Below are positions 1-7,619 of a DNA stretch of 19,233 nt, piece after piece. The notes beneath the pieces were generated by a model. That model searched no databases. It saw nothing but the letters and a program-made list of their open reading frames with translations, and was not told the DNA's origin. The DNA lies in assembly GCA_020048295.1 (NCBI GenBank), contig JAIFMT010000173.1, positions 1-19,233 on the forward strand, written 5' to 3'. Origin of the DNA: Rhodoferax sp. (GTDB lineage: Bacteria; Pseudomonadota; Gammaproteobacteria; Burkholderiales; Burkholderiaceae). Each line of letters starts with the position of its first letter. Position 1 is the stretch's first letter. Made by a program: the position numbers and the translations under genes.

Positions 1-342
1 GCGATGGCCAACACGATTGCTGTGTCGCGCATCGTGTGGGCTGAAGCCATGGCCGCACTGGCGCGGCGCGTTCGTGAAAACTCTGTGGATGCTGCGGCGA
101 TCGAATCCGTTCGTTCCAAGCTGCGTCAGGACTGGTCAGGCTTTGCCATTGTCGAGGTCACCCAAGCCGTGGTGGAGCAGGCCGGTGAGTATGCAGACAC
201 CTTTGCCCTGCGTGGCTACGACAGCGTTCAACTTGCCGCTGCCCGCCAGTTTCAGCAAGCCACAAGCGAGGATTTGTGTTTTTTCTGCTTTGATGCGCGC
301 ATGAAAAAGGCAGCCAAAGTGCTCGGAATGCAAACGCTGTGA
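1..342 (+). CDS. PIN-domain (VapC-like) toxin, C-terminal part
   Basis: The reading frame is open to the left window edge, so the N-terminus, with the first catalytic Asp of the PIN fold, lies outside. Numbering from the ATG at 4, what remains is typical of PIN ribonucleases. There is a conserved acidic residue in the segment SRIVWAEAMAAL (E14), then RGYDSVQLAAA (D73), then FDARMKKAAKVLGM (D97), which supplies the last acidic position. VapC toxins are Mg-dependent ribonucleases that cut tRNA or rRNA and are neutralised by a small antitoxin, usually encoded just upstream; that gene would be off-window. The ATG at 4 is not a credible start because it falls inside the domain. The gene ends only 10 bp before the inverted repeat of the RAYT unit. 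I am fairly sure of the family; the target RNA cannot be told. Confidence 0.75.
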   Translation, partial: AMANTIAVSRIVWAEAMAALARRVRENSVDAAAIESVRSKLRQDWSGFAIVEVTQAVVEQAGEYADTFALRGYDSVQLAAARQFQQATSEDLCFFCFDARMKKAAKVLGMQTL

Positions 343-352
343 GAGGGTCACA

Positions 353-374
353 GGGTCAGGTCTTGCATTGACGC
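353..374 (+). repeat. Left inverted repeat of RAYT unit
   Basis: The core GGGTCAGGTCTTGCA (353-367) is followed by TTGACGC. The same core occurs inverted at 1248-1262 after the transposase gene. The copy lies between the stop codon of the PIN gene and the start of the transposase gene, and so could also be part of the transposase 5' leader. Confidence 0.8.
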
Positions 375-397
375 ATTAGCCGCACTACCATCGCGCC

Positions 398-1246
398 ATG
401 ACACGTCCTCTCAGGCTGGAATTTGCAGGTGGGCTTTACCATGTCACGTCGCGTGGTGACCGGCGCGAGGCGATTTACTTCGATGACGCCGACCGCCGAG
501 CTTGGCTCGCCATCCTGGCGCAGGTGTGCGACCGCTTCAATTGGGTGTGCCACGCCTGGTGCCAGATGGGCAACCATTACCACTTGGTGCTCGAAACGCC
601 CGAGGCCAACTTGTCACAGGGTATGCGCCAGCTCAACGGGGTCTATACGCAGCATGTCAATCACAAGTACGACCGAGTAGGGCATGTGTTTCAGGGGCGT
701 TACAAGGCCATTTTGGTCGAAAAAGACTCCTATTTGCTTGAACTGGCCCGCTATGTGGTGCTCAACCCGGTGCGTGCCGGCATGGTATCGGATGCGGGGC
801 TTTGGCCGTGGAGCTCGTATGCCGCCATGACGGCCCAGCAGCCGGCACCGCCGTGGTTGCAGACCGACTGGCTGCTGGCGCAGTTCGGGTGCGAGCGGGC
901 CGAGGCGGTGGCGCGCTACCGCGACTTTGTCCGCGCGGGTGTCGGTTTACCGGGCTTGTGGGACCGCTTGCGGGGCCAGATCTATCTGGGCAGCGACGAC
1001 TTCCTGGCCCGCATGCAATCGATGGCGCCGGCCCGCGTGGCAGAAATCGCGCGAACGCAGCGTCGCCCGCTGGCCATGCCACTGACGCACTATGTGCAAA
1101 CGAACACCTCCAACCCGCAGGTGGGCATGGCCCAGGCGCATGCCAGAGGTGACTACACCCTGCAAGCCATCGCCCAGGCGTTTGGTGTTCACTACAGCAC
1201 CGTCAGTCGCGCGGTGAAAGCGGCTGAAGTTGACCGCCATGCGTGA
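398..1246 (+). CDS. REP-associated tyrosine transposase (RAYT, Y1/HUH family)
   Basis: This 282-residue protein belongs to the IS200-like Y1 transposases, single-strand DNA nucleases that form a 5'-phosphotyrosine link. The HUH-type motif GNHYHLVLETP supplies H60 and H62. The segment RYVVLNPVRAG holds Y119, which aligns by eye with the catalytic Tyr115 of E. coli TnpA-REP (YafM); the nearby Y112 is a less likely alternative. VGHVFQGRYKAILVE is also typical of the family. Residues 145-282 form an extension ending in a probable helix-turn-helix (LQAIAQAFGVHYSTVSRAVK), longer than the minimal 165-residue RAYT. The last six bases, including the stop codon, lie inside the right inverted repeat, so gene and repeat have evolved together. 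The reading frame is intact, so the protein is probably functional. Confidence 0.88.
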   Translation: MTRPLRLEFAGGLYHVTSRGDRREAIYFDDADRRAWLAILAQVCDRFNWVCHAWCQMGNHYHLVLETPEANLSQGMRQLNGVYTQHVNHKYDRVGHVFQGRYKAILVEKDSYLLELARYVVLNPVRAGMVSDAGLWPWSSYAAMTAQQPAPPWLQTDWLLAQFGCERAEAVARYRDFVRAGVGLPGLWDRLRGQIYLGSDDFLARMQSMAPARVAEIARTQRRPLAMPLTHYVQTNTSNPQVGMAQAHARGDYTLQAIAQAFGVHYSTVSRAVKAAEVDRHA

Positions 1247-1262
1247 TTGCAAGACCTGACCC
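1241..1262 (-). repeat. Right inverted repeat of RAYT unit
   Basis: The reverse complement of this stretch begins with the 15-base core GGGTCAGGTCTTGCA found at 353-367 and continues ATCACGC against TTGACGC on the left (two mismatches). It contains the stop codon of the transposase gene. Directly after it, at 1261-1282, the plus strand shows two tandem copies of CCCAACTCCC separated by extra C residues, which may be replication slippage. Confidence 0.8.
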
Positions 1263-1287
1263 CAACTCCCCCCCCAACTCCCTGAAT

Positions 1288-1785
1288 CTACGCGAACTTT
1301 CTCGAACCCAGGTAATTCTGGTACTCGAGCATCTTCCTGTTAAACCCAATTGTGGAATCAAATTCATATAGTCCGTCGCTGGGGTCGAAGAAGTAATATT
1401 GATCGTTCTGATTGCCTGCCGCCATTGCGTGTCCGCGAATTGTCACCAGATACACGCCTGGGTTGTGGGTAATCTGCCAGAAGTGGGTGTACACGTTGCC
1501 TTCAACGACGCTCTGCGACACCAGGTTCACCGTGCCACATGCCTGGATGAGTGCGTTGTCATCGCTCTGCCCCTGTTTCAATGCCCAAAGGTATTTCGTC
1601 GCCACTGCCGCCGCAGCGCCATAGCTCGGTTTGGTTGAACTGGGACTCCGGCCATCGAGCATCAGCCTGCACCAGACCAGGGACTGCCCCAAGCAGATCC
1701 CCGATGCAGCGGTGGCGACATCCAATGTACCCCTTTCGTATTTGACGAGGAACTGGTCCTCGCTTCTGCTGTCGTACAGTTTCAT
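1288..1785 (-). CDS. YopT-type (peptidase C58-like) cysteine protease
   Basis: This is a 165-residue cytosolic-looking protein. Three ordered motifs match the catalytic triad of YopT/AvrPphB papain-fold proteases: SGICLGQSLVW (Cys31), RGHAMAA (His119) and YYFFDPSDGLYEF (Asp134). Known members are type III secreted effectors that cleave host GTPases or kinases, but small standalone members of unknown role also occur in bacteria. The ATG at 1785 is chosen because AAAGGA lies six bases upstream; the frame could be read from a GTG at 1803, but that would place the ribosome site inside the gene. There is no signal peptide, secretion gene or chaperone nearby. Base composition is less GC-rich than the flanking genes, and it lies beside a RAYT unit, so it was probably acquired. 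It may be an effector, a toxin or a housekeeping protease; the substrate is unknown. Confidence 0.65.
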   Translation of the reverse strand: MKLYDSRSEDQFLVKYERGTLDVATAASGICLGQSLVWCRLMLDGRSPSSTKPSYGAAAAVATKYLWALKQGQSDDNALIQACGTVNLVSQSVVEGNVYTHFWQITHNPGVYLVTIRGHAMAAGNQNDQYYFFDPSDGLYEFDSTIGFNRKMLEYQNYLGSRKFA

Positions 1786-1830
1786 AGCTATTCCTTTCGC
1801 CACGACCCAGGACTTTCGTGCCCGTCAGTT

Positions 1831-1859
1831 AGTCTGGATTCCTGACCGATAGAAGTCAA
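1831..1859 (-). promoter_or_regulatory. Possible promoter of the C58-like protease gene
   Basis: On the minus strand a TTGACT box (1854-1859) stands 17 bases from a poor -10 candidate, CAGACT (1831-1836), upstream of the ATG at 1785. Further upstream an AT-rich stretch holds the short palindrome TGATCT-5-AGATCA (1910-1926), a possible operator. The -35 box is good and the -10 box weak, so this is tentative. Confidence 0.25.
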
Positions 1860-2015
1860 GCAAGTTGTCACCAAACGATAAACATCTGAGGCTTAATTTT
1901 GCTGCTGTTTGATCTCCTTAAGATCAGCCTTATCGAATTGACGCGTGAAACAACGCGGCTGCCAGGCCGGGCTACGACCCGCCGTCCAGTGCACTCGCAC
2001 CCATCGATTGCGGAT

Positions 2016-2049
2016 AAAAAAAGCCCGCGCTGCAGTACGCAGCGCGGGC
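2016..2049 (-). terminator. Rho-independent terminator of gap
   Basis: Read on the minus strand, an 11-bp perfect stem GCCCGCGCTGC / GCAGCGCGGGC with a five-base loop is followed at once by seven T residues (complement of 2016-2022). It lies 27 bp after the stop codon of the gap gene, ending that transcript before the C58-like gene. Confidence 0.92.
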
Positions 2050-2075
2050 CAGTTCAGAAACGGCAGTTCAGGCGC

Positions 2076-3110
<1,035 letters not shown>

Positions 3111-3357
3111 TTATGGCATGCCAGGCACGCAATTTTGGCTGGGCTGGCTCACGGTTGGGGTGAATCACGCCGGACAATCCTGACATTTTACTTGCAGGTT
3201 CCGATCACGATTTGATTTTTGTCGCCTTTGCATGCTTCTCAAGCGGCCATCGGGTGCGCGCCTGCGCTATCCTGTGTGTCTGTATTGAATGGAATCTTGC
3301 TACCCATGTGTTTGCTTTTTCTGCCGCTGTCCCTGTCCGCACCCGGCGTCCGTACCC

Positions 3358-3753
3358 ATGCAAGGCCTGCACCTTACCGCTGACCTGTACGGTTGCCACT
3401 GCGACCTGTGCTGGCTCACCGATGCCAACGCGCTGGGCGCGCGCTGCCTGCAGGCGGTCGTCGATGCCGGACTGCAGGCAGTAGCGCAGCTGTTTCATGG
3501 TTTTCCGGCCACGCCGCACGGGGCGGGCGGTGTCACGGCGACGGTGTTGCTGGCTGAATCGCACCTGTGCATCCACACCTGGCCTGAGCAGCGCGCGGTC
3601 ACGCTGGATGTGTATGTGTGCAATTTTGGGGGTGACCACTCGGCCCGTGCCGTGGCCTTGATGGATGCACTTGTACCGTTGTTTGCACCGACGCAGACAA
3701 TAAAAAACCGTTTGCAGCGCGGTGCGCTTGCAAACGGTCTGCTGATCTGCTGA
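3358..3753 (+). CDS. speD: S-adenosylmethionine decarboxylase proenzyme
   Basis: This is the short bacterial class of AdoMet decarboxylase. The proenzyme cleaves itself before a serine to create the pyruvoyl cofactor and then makes decarboxylated AdoMet, the aminopropyl donor for spermidine. With the ATG at 3358 (MQGLHLTADLYGC) the protein has 131 residues. AESHLCIHTWPE supplies the self-cleavage Ser68 and His73, and DVYVCNFGG supplies Cys88, matching the Ser63/His68/Cys83 set of the Thermotoga enzyme. The frame is open to an ATG at 3289, but that would add a Cys-rich, non-conserved leader; no clear ribosome site decides between them. No spermidine synthase gene is adjacent. The last 15 or so codons run through a hairpin that appears to be a terminator for the opposite strand. 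Confidence 0.88.
   Translation: MQGLHLTADLYGCHCDLCWLTDANALGARCLQAVVDAGLQAVAQLFHGFPATPHGAGGVTATVLLAESHLCIHTWPEQRAVTLDVYVCNFGGDHSARAVALMDALVPLFAPTQTIKNRLQRGALANGLLIC
3701..3738 (-). terminator. Probable terminator of the DUF2202 gene, inside speD
   Basis: On the minus strand a 10-bp stem ACCGTTTGCA / TGCAAACGGT (arms 3729-3738 and 3707-3716) encloses a further GCGC/GCGC pairing and is followed by six T residues (complement of 3702-3707; the innermost T is also the last base of the stem). It lies about 70 bp after the stop codon of the DUF2202 gene and wholly within the speD coding sequence. In the plus direction no T-run follows it, so it should act on one strand only. Confidence 0.7.
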
Positions 3754-3804
3754 GGCACGCCTGAAACGGGTCGCGTGCACCCGCCGACTGCCATCAAAGC
3801 GCGA

Positions 3805-4392
3805 TCACAACAGCCCTTCAAACGCCGCCAGATGGTTGTTTGAGCCATTCAGCAAGTTGGCATAGGCCGTGCCCAACGGAGTGCCCACCAGGTCGGCAAT
3901 GGCGAGTTGCAGGTCGGCGATATCGGTGAGTTCGATGGCCACGCCAACTTCGAGCGCGGCGGTGGCTGAAACACTGCCGGTGGCCAACAGATTGTCATAA
4001 AGCGATTGCAGTTCGGGGTTGCTGTACTGCCCCTCGGGGAAGCTCAGAATGGTGTCGAGATTGAGTCCGGCGATGTCGGCCTGTGCGATCAGGGTGGCCA
4101 TGTGCTGGTCTTCTGCGTCACCAATCTTGTCAAATACGCGCAGCCCCGTCTGCTCATAGAAAGCGTCGTAGATATCGCCAGCGAGCTTTTCTTCTTCAAT
4201 CATGTAGCTCAGCGCATCCAGGTCTGCCTGGCTGTACACGACATCGGCGGCGATCAGCAAGGGGTCTTGCAGGCAGACGCCGGCCAGTGGCTGATGGTCT
4301 TGTGATGGGCCTTGCTGCTGGCTGTGTGAAGTCCCTTGCCCCTGGCTTTGAGCGCGTGCGTTGGGTTGGGCGTGTTGCATTGAGTTGTTCAT
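3805..4392 (-). CDS. DUF2202 ferritin-like protein
   Basis: This 195-residue protein has a DUF2202 domain, a four-helix ferritin-like fold, from about residue 53 to the end. Plausible metal ligands are the EEEK run (66-68), E94 and H97 in the ExxH of AEDQHM, E154 in AIELTDIADL and H187 in GSNNHLAAF. Biochemical function of the family is not established; metal binding or redox chemistry is inferred from the fold. Residues 1-38 are a Gln/Ser/Gly-rich, probably disordered leader with no clear signal peptide. The ATG at 4392 has AAGGA eight bases upstream; Met5 (4380) is less well placed. A TTGACA box lies upstream and a hairpin terminator downstream, so it is probably transcribed on its own rather than with the GGDEF-EAL gene 181 bp upstream. 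Confidence 0.8.
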   Translation of the reverse strand: MNNSMQHAQPNARAQSQGQGTSHSQQQGPSQDHQPLAGVCLQDPLLIAADVVYSQADLDALSYMIEEEKLAGDIYDAFYEQTGLRVFDKIGDAEDQHMATLIAQADIAGLNLDTILSFPEGQYSNPELQSLYDNLLATGSVSATAALEVGVAIELTDIADLQLAIADLVGTPLGTAYANLLNGSNNHLAAFEGLL

Positions 4393-4416
4393 GATGATTT
4401 TCCTTTAGAAGATATG

Positions 4417-4444
4417 AGTAGAACCTTGCCGAGTGCAGTGTCAA
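4417..4444 (-). promoter_or_regulatory. Possible sigma-70 promoter of the DUF2202 gene
   Basis: A perfect TTGACA lies on the minus strand (4439-4444), and 16 bases further is TCTACT (4417-4422), which matches three of six positions of a -10 box. The site sits about 25-50 bases upstream of the start codon at 4392. The -35 box is convincing and the -10 box is not. Confidence 0.35.
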
Positions 4445-4573
4445 ACGCTTGACTGTGTTCGGTAGGTGTATCTTCTGCGCCCCGCGTATCGGCTGCATGC
4501 CCGACGCGCCGCCATGTGTCGCGGCAAGTCGCCCTGTGTCGCAGCGTGTATCAGCGCCGCCCGGCGCTGCGTT

Positions 4574-6631
4574 TCAATCGAGTTTTAACCGCGCGTCTGT
4601 GCGCACCAGTTGGGCCAATTCATCCGCAGGGACCGCCGGGCTGAACAGGTAGCCCTGCAACTGGTCGCAGCCCAAGGCGCGCAAAAACCGCATCTGGGCA
4701 TTGGTTTCAACCCCTTCTGCGACGATTTCCTGGCGCAGCTGCTGCGCCATGGTGACAATGGCGCGGGCAATCGCGCAGTCGTTGTCGTCGCTCGGAATGC
4801 CAGTGACAAACGAGCGGTCAATTTTCAGGGTGGTCAGCGGAAAGCGCTTCAGGTAGGCCAGGCTGGAGTAACCGGTGCCAAAGTCATCCATCGACAAGGC
4901 CAGGCCAATGGCCACCAGATCATTCATGATCTGTACCACGCCGTCGGTACCGCGCACCAGCAGACTTTCGGTGATTTCGAGTTGCAGGCAGGCCGCAGGC
5001 AGGTCGTGGCGGTTCAGCGCCGCCTGAATGCGCCTGGGCAACAATGGGTCAAATTGCCGCGCCGACAGGTTGACCGACACGGTGGGCATGTCAAGCCCGG
5101 CATTTTTCCAGGCCCTGATCTGGCGACAGGTTTCTTCCAGCACCCAGTCACCAATGGCCAGTATCAGCCCGGTTTCTTCGGCCACCGGGATGAAGTTGGC
5201 CGGCGACACCATGCCACGCTCAGGGTGCTGCCAGCGAATCAGCGCCTCCGCACCCACAATGCGGCCACTGCGCAAGCTGACCTTGGGCTGGTAGTGCAGC
5301 AGCAACTGCTGCGACTCCAGCGCCTGGCGCAGCTCGCCTTCCAGTTGCCAGCGCTCCTTGGCACGCTGGTTCATCTCGGGGCTGTAAAACAGGTAGCCCG
5401 ACTCGCCCTCGCTCTGTGCCTTGAGCCGCTTCACCGCGACATCGGCAAACTGCATCAGGCTGGTGGTGGTCATGGCGTCTTCGGGGTACACCGAAATGCC
5501 GATGTTGGCCCCCACATGCAGCACGATGGACTCGATGGTGAAGCCAGGTTTCAGGGTGGCCAGCAGCTTTTGTGCCACGATGCCGCTGTGTTCGCGCCGC
5601 TGCATGCTGATCAGCGCCACCACAAACTCGTCGGCAGCAATTCGGGCCAGCACGTCTTCGTCGCGCAACACCTGGCGGAAACGCTGTGCCAGCTGGCGCA
5701 GCAGCTCATCACCCACCTCGTGGCCAAAGGTTTCGTTGACCACGTCAAAGCGACGCAGGTTGATGGTCAGCACCGCACCGCAACCCTCGTTGCGCCGCCC
5801 GGTGGCCAGGCCCAGATCGAGCAACTGGTGAAAATGCGTCCGGTTGGGCAGCCCGGTCAGGCTGTCAAAGTTGACCAGCCGCTGCATCCGCTCTTCGGTG
5901 GCGCGCAGCACGCTGATGTCCGAAAAAATAGAGAACGCATGCGTGACCTGCCCCTGTTCATTGCGCACCACGCTGATCGACACCGACTGCGGAAACAGGT
6001 CGCCATTCTTGCGCCGGCCGATGATCTCGCCTTGCCACGGGCCGCTACCCTGCATGGCTGAGAGCACCTGCGCCCGAAAATCAGAGTCATGCACGCCAGA
6101 GCGCAGCAAGTCGGTGGTCTTGCCAATCGCCTCGTGTGGCTGGTAGCCGGTGATGTTGGTGAAGGCGGCGTTGACGGACACAATGCGCTCGTGCACATCG
6201 GTGATCAAAATGCCCTGGTCGCTGTCTTCGATGATGCTCGAATGCAGTTTTTGCCGCTCCTGTTGCGGCAGCACCTGTGTGACTTCGGAGAGCTGCGCCA
6301 CCAGCCCCAGCGGGTGGCCGTCGTCGTCGCGCAGCAGTGACAGCGTCATCACCGCCTTGAAGTTTTCGCCCGATTTTTTGCGCCGCCACACCTCCAGCAC
6401 GGCATCGCCCTGCTCCGGCGCAATTTCAGCCAGCTGGGTCTCGCCGGCACCCGCTTCGTCGGCATAAAGAAACAGCACATGCTGGCCAATGGCCTCGGCT
6501 GCCGTGTAGCCAAACAAGTTTTGCGCACCGCGGTTCCAGCTGGTCAGGTAACCCGCCATGTCCAGCGTCATGATAGGCACTTGCAAGTGTTCAATGACAC
6601 GCCAGGCATTGCGCCGAAGGTCATCCGTCAT
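4574..6631 (-). CDS. PAS-PAS-GGDEF-EAL protein, degenerate GGDEF, intact EAL
   Basis: This cytosolic cyclic-di-GMP signalling protein of 685 residues has no membrane segment. Two PAS domains (about 8-125 and 130-245) precede GGDEF (250-418) and EAL (425-680). The cyclase site is broken: GGDEF reads AADEF (332-336), and the usual DxD metal motif reads NLR (N291, R293). The inhibitory RxxD site (R323-D326) remains. The phosphodiesterase site looks complete: E462 of EAL, N521, E552, the DDFGTGYSS pair D582/D583, K603 and E639. Hydrolysis of c-di-GMP is therefore the likely output, with the GGDEF domain as a possible binding or regulatory module. The ATG at 6631 has AAAGGGG six bases upstream, whereas a TTG two codons earlier would have no spacing. 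The start overlaps the end of the HDOD gene by 11 bases, which suggests coupled translation. Confidence 0.92.
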   Translation of the reverse strand: MTDDLRRNAWRVIEHLQVPIMTLDMAGYLTSWNRGAQNLFGYTAAEAIGQHVLFLYADEAGAGETQLAEIAPEQGDAVLEVWRRKKSGENFKAVMTLSLLRDDDGHPLGLVAQLSEVTQVLPQQERQKLHSSIIEDSDQGILITDVHERIVSVNAAFTNITGYQPHEAIGKTTDLLRSGVHDSDFRAQVLSAMQGSGPWQGEIIGRRKNGDLFPQSVSISVVRNEQGQVTHAFSIFSDISVLRATEERMQRLVNFDSLTGLPNRTHFHQLLDLGLATGRRNEGCGAVLTINLRRFDVVNETFGHEVGDELLRQLAQRFRQVLRDEDVLARIAADEFVVALISMQRREHSGIVAQKLLATLKPGFTIESIVLHVGANIGISVYPEDAMTTTSLMQFADVAVKRLKAQSEGESGYLFYSPEMNQRAKERWQLEGELRQALESQQLLLHYQPKVSLRSGRIVGAEALIRWQHPERGMVSPANFIPVAEETGLILAIGDWVLEETCRQIRAWKNAGLDMPTVSVNLSARQFDPLLPRRIQAALNRHDLPAACLQLEITESLLVRGTDGVVQIMNDLVAIGLALSMDDFGTGYSSLAYLKRFPLTTLKIDRSFVTGIPSDDNDCAIARAIVTMAQQLRQEIVAEGVETNAQMRFLRALGCDQLQGYLFSPAVPADELAQLVRTDARLKLD

Positions 6632-7619
6632 GGCCAACCCCTTTGACTTCGTGGACGATACCCAGCATCCACTGACACGCTGCCAGACTGGTCAGGGTGA
6701 ACTGCGCCGCAGTGAGGTGCAGTGCGACCAACTGCGCTGCGGCAGCCGGGGCATCGTGCTCATCCGCACACACTTGCAGCGCCAGCAAGCGGCCGATGTC
6801 GCCCTGCTGGTCGATGATGGCGGCCACCAGCGCCGCGCTGAGCTGCAGCGGGCGGATCAACTCGGGCAACGGTGTGCCAAACAAGATGCCGAGCATGGAG
6901 AACATCCCCGCCATGAAGGCCAGATCCTGATCGGCCCGGTCAAGCCCCATTTCTTTGGCCAGCAGCTCCATGCTGCGCGCCCGCAGCACCACTTTGGCCA
7001 GCAGCATGGGGGCGCGGTGATCATCGGTGCGGGCGGCAAACAGCATCAGGTTGAGCCAGCGGCGCAACTGCACCCGGCCCAAAATCATGATCGCCTGCGA
7101 AAAACTGCTGATGTGGCGCGTCATGCCCATGCCCAGCGAATTGACCAGCCGAAGCAAATGGTAAGACAGCGCCGGGTCTTGCCGCAGCACGGCTTCGATG
7201 TCGCGCGTTTCGGCATCGGCCATGACCAGTTGCAATAGCTTGAGTGCCAGCGTGCGCGAAGCCGACTGTGCACCGCTGGGGCGCTGCGGCGGTGCCAGCA
7301 TCCAGTGGCCGTCAAGCCAGCTGGCAGTGGCTGGCAGCACCGGTTTGCCAAGCTCATCTGAGTGGTAAATTAGCCGCGCCTCGGTCAGCTTGACTCCGGC
7401 AGCTTGCAGGCTGGCCAACAGCGCCGGGGGAAAACCGGCGGCCTGCTCGGCACTCAGCAGGCAGTCAAAGCCGCTGGCCAAGGCGGCCAACCCGGGCTCG
7501 CCAGCCAGCAGCTGCAAGGCCTCTTCACTGGCGGCATTCGCCACCAGCAGGACCGCCCCCGGTGCCAATTTCCGGTCGGCCAACGGCTGAAAAAACAGCG
7601 GCATGGAGGTGGCGTTCAT
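6621..7619 (-). CDS. HDOD-domain protein with shortened EAL-like N-terminus
   Basis: This 332-residue protein has a HDOD domain at about 125-260, recognised by LRQDPALSYHLLRLVNS and the SSFSQAIMILGRVQLRRWLNLMLF block. It continues with FMAGMFSMLGILFGTPL, as in YuxH-type EAL-HDOD proteins. HDOD domains resemble HD hydrolases without the metal site and serve as signalling or interaction modules. Residues 1-105 look like a remnant of the EAL half (MPLFFQPL near the start) but carry none of its catalytic residues and are about half the usual length. The start at 7619 overlaps the stop of the lipoprotein gene as ATGA, and the end overlaps the start of the GGDEF-EAL gene. It probably works with that protein. 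An alternative start is Met6. Confidence 0.85.
   Translation of the reverse strand: MNATSMPLFFQPLADRKLAPGAVLLVANAASEEALQLLAGEPGLAALASGFDCLLSAEQAAGFPPALLASLQAAGVKLTEARLIYHSDELGKPVLPATASWLDGHWMLAPPQRPSGAQSASRTLALKLLQLVMADAETRDIEAVLRQDPALSYHLLRLVNSLGMGMTRHISSFSQAIMILGRVQLRRWLNLMLFAARTDDHRAPMLLAKVVLRARSMELLAKEMGLDRADQDLAFMAGMFSMLGILFGTPLPELIRPLQLSAALVAAIIDQQGDIGRLLALQVCADEHDAPAAAAQLVALHLTAAQFTLTSLAACQWMLGIVHEVKGVGHDG

Larger units (their letters stand above)
353..1262 (+). mobile_element. RAYT transposase unit bounded by inverted repeats
   Basis: A Y1-type transposase gene sits between two inverted copies of a 22-bp sequence (353-374 and 1241-1262). The first 15 bp match perfectly and five of the next seven match. 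Known RAYT genes are usually single-copy, flanked by REP-like sequences, and act on those repeats rather than moving often. No target-site duplication is evident, so transposition of this whole unit is an inference. The outer limits of the element could extend beyond the repeats. Confidence 0.5.

Noticed and set aside
3289..3357. N-terminal extension of speD with many cysteines
   Set aside because: The family begins at MQGLHLTADLYGC; the extra 23 codons are Cys/Pro-rich and look like translated leader.
3755..3778. GCACGC/GCGTGC inverted repeat after the speD stop
   Set aside because: The loop is long and no T-run follows on the plus strand, so it is not a credible terminator.
4610..6061. A 483-codon open frame on the plus strand
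   Set aside because: It lies wholly antisense to the GGDEF-EAL gene, whose domains are clear; GC-rich genes commonly leave such mirror frames. It has no recognisable motif.
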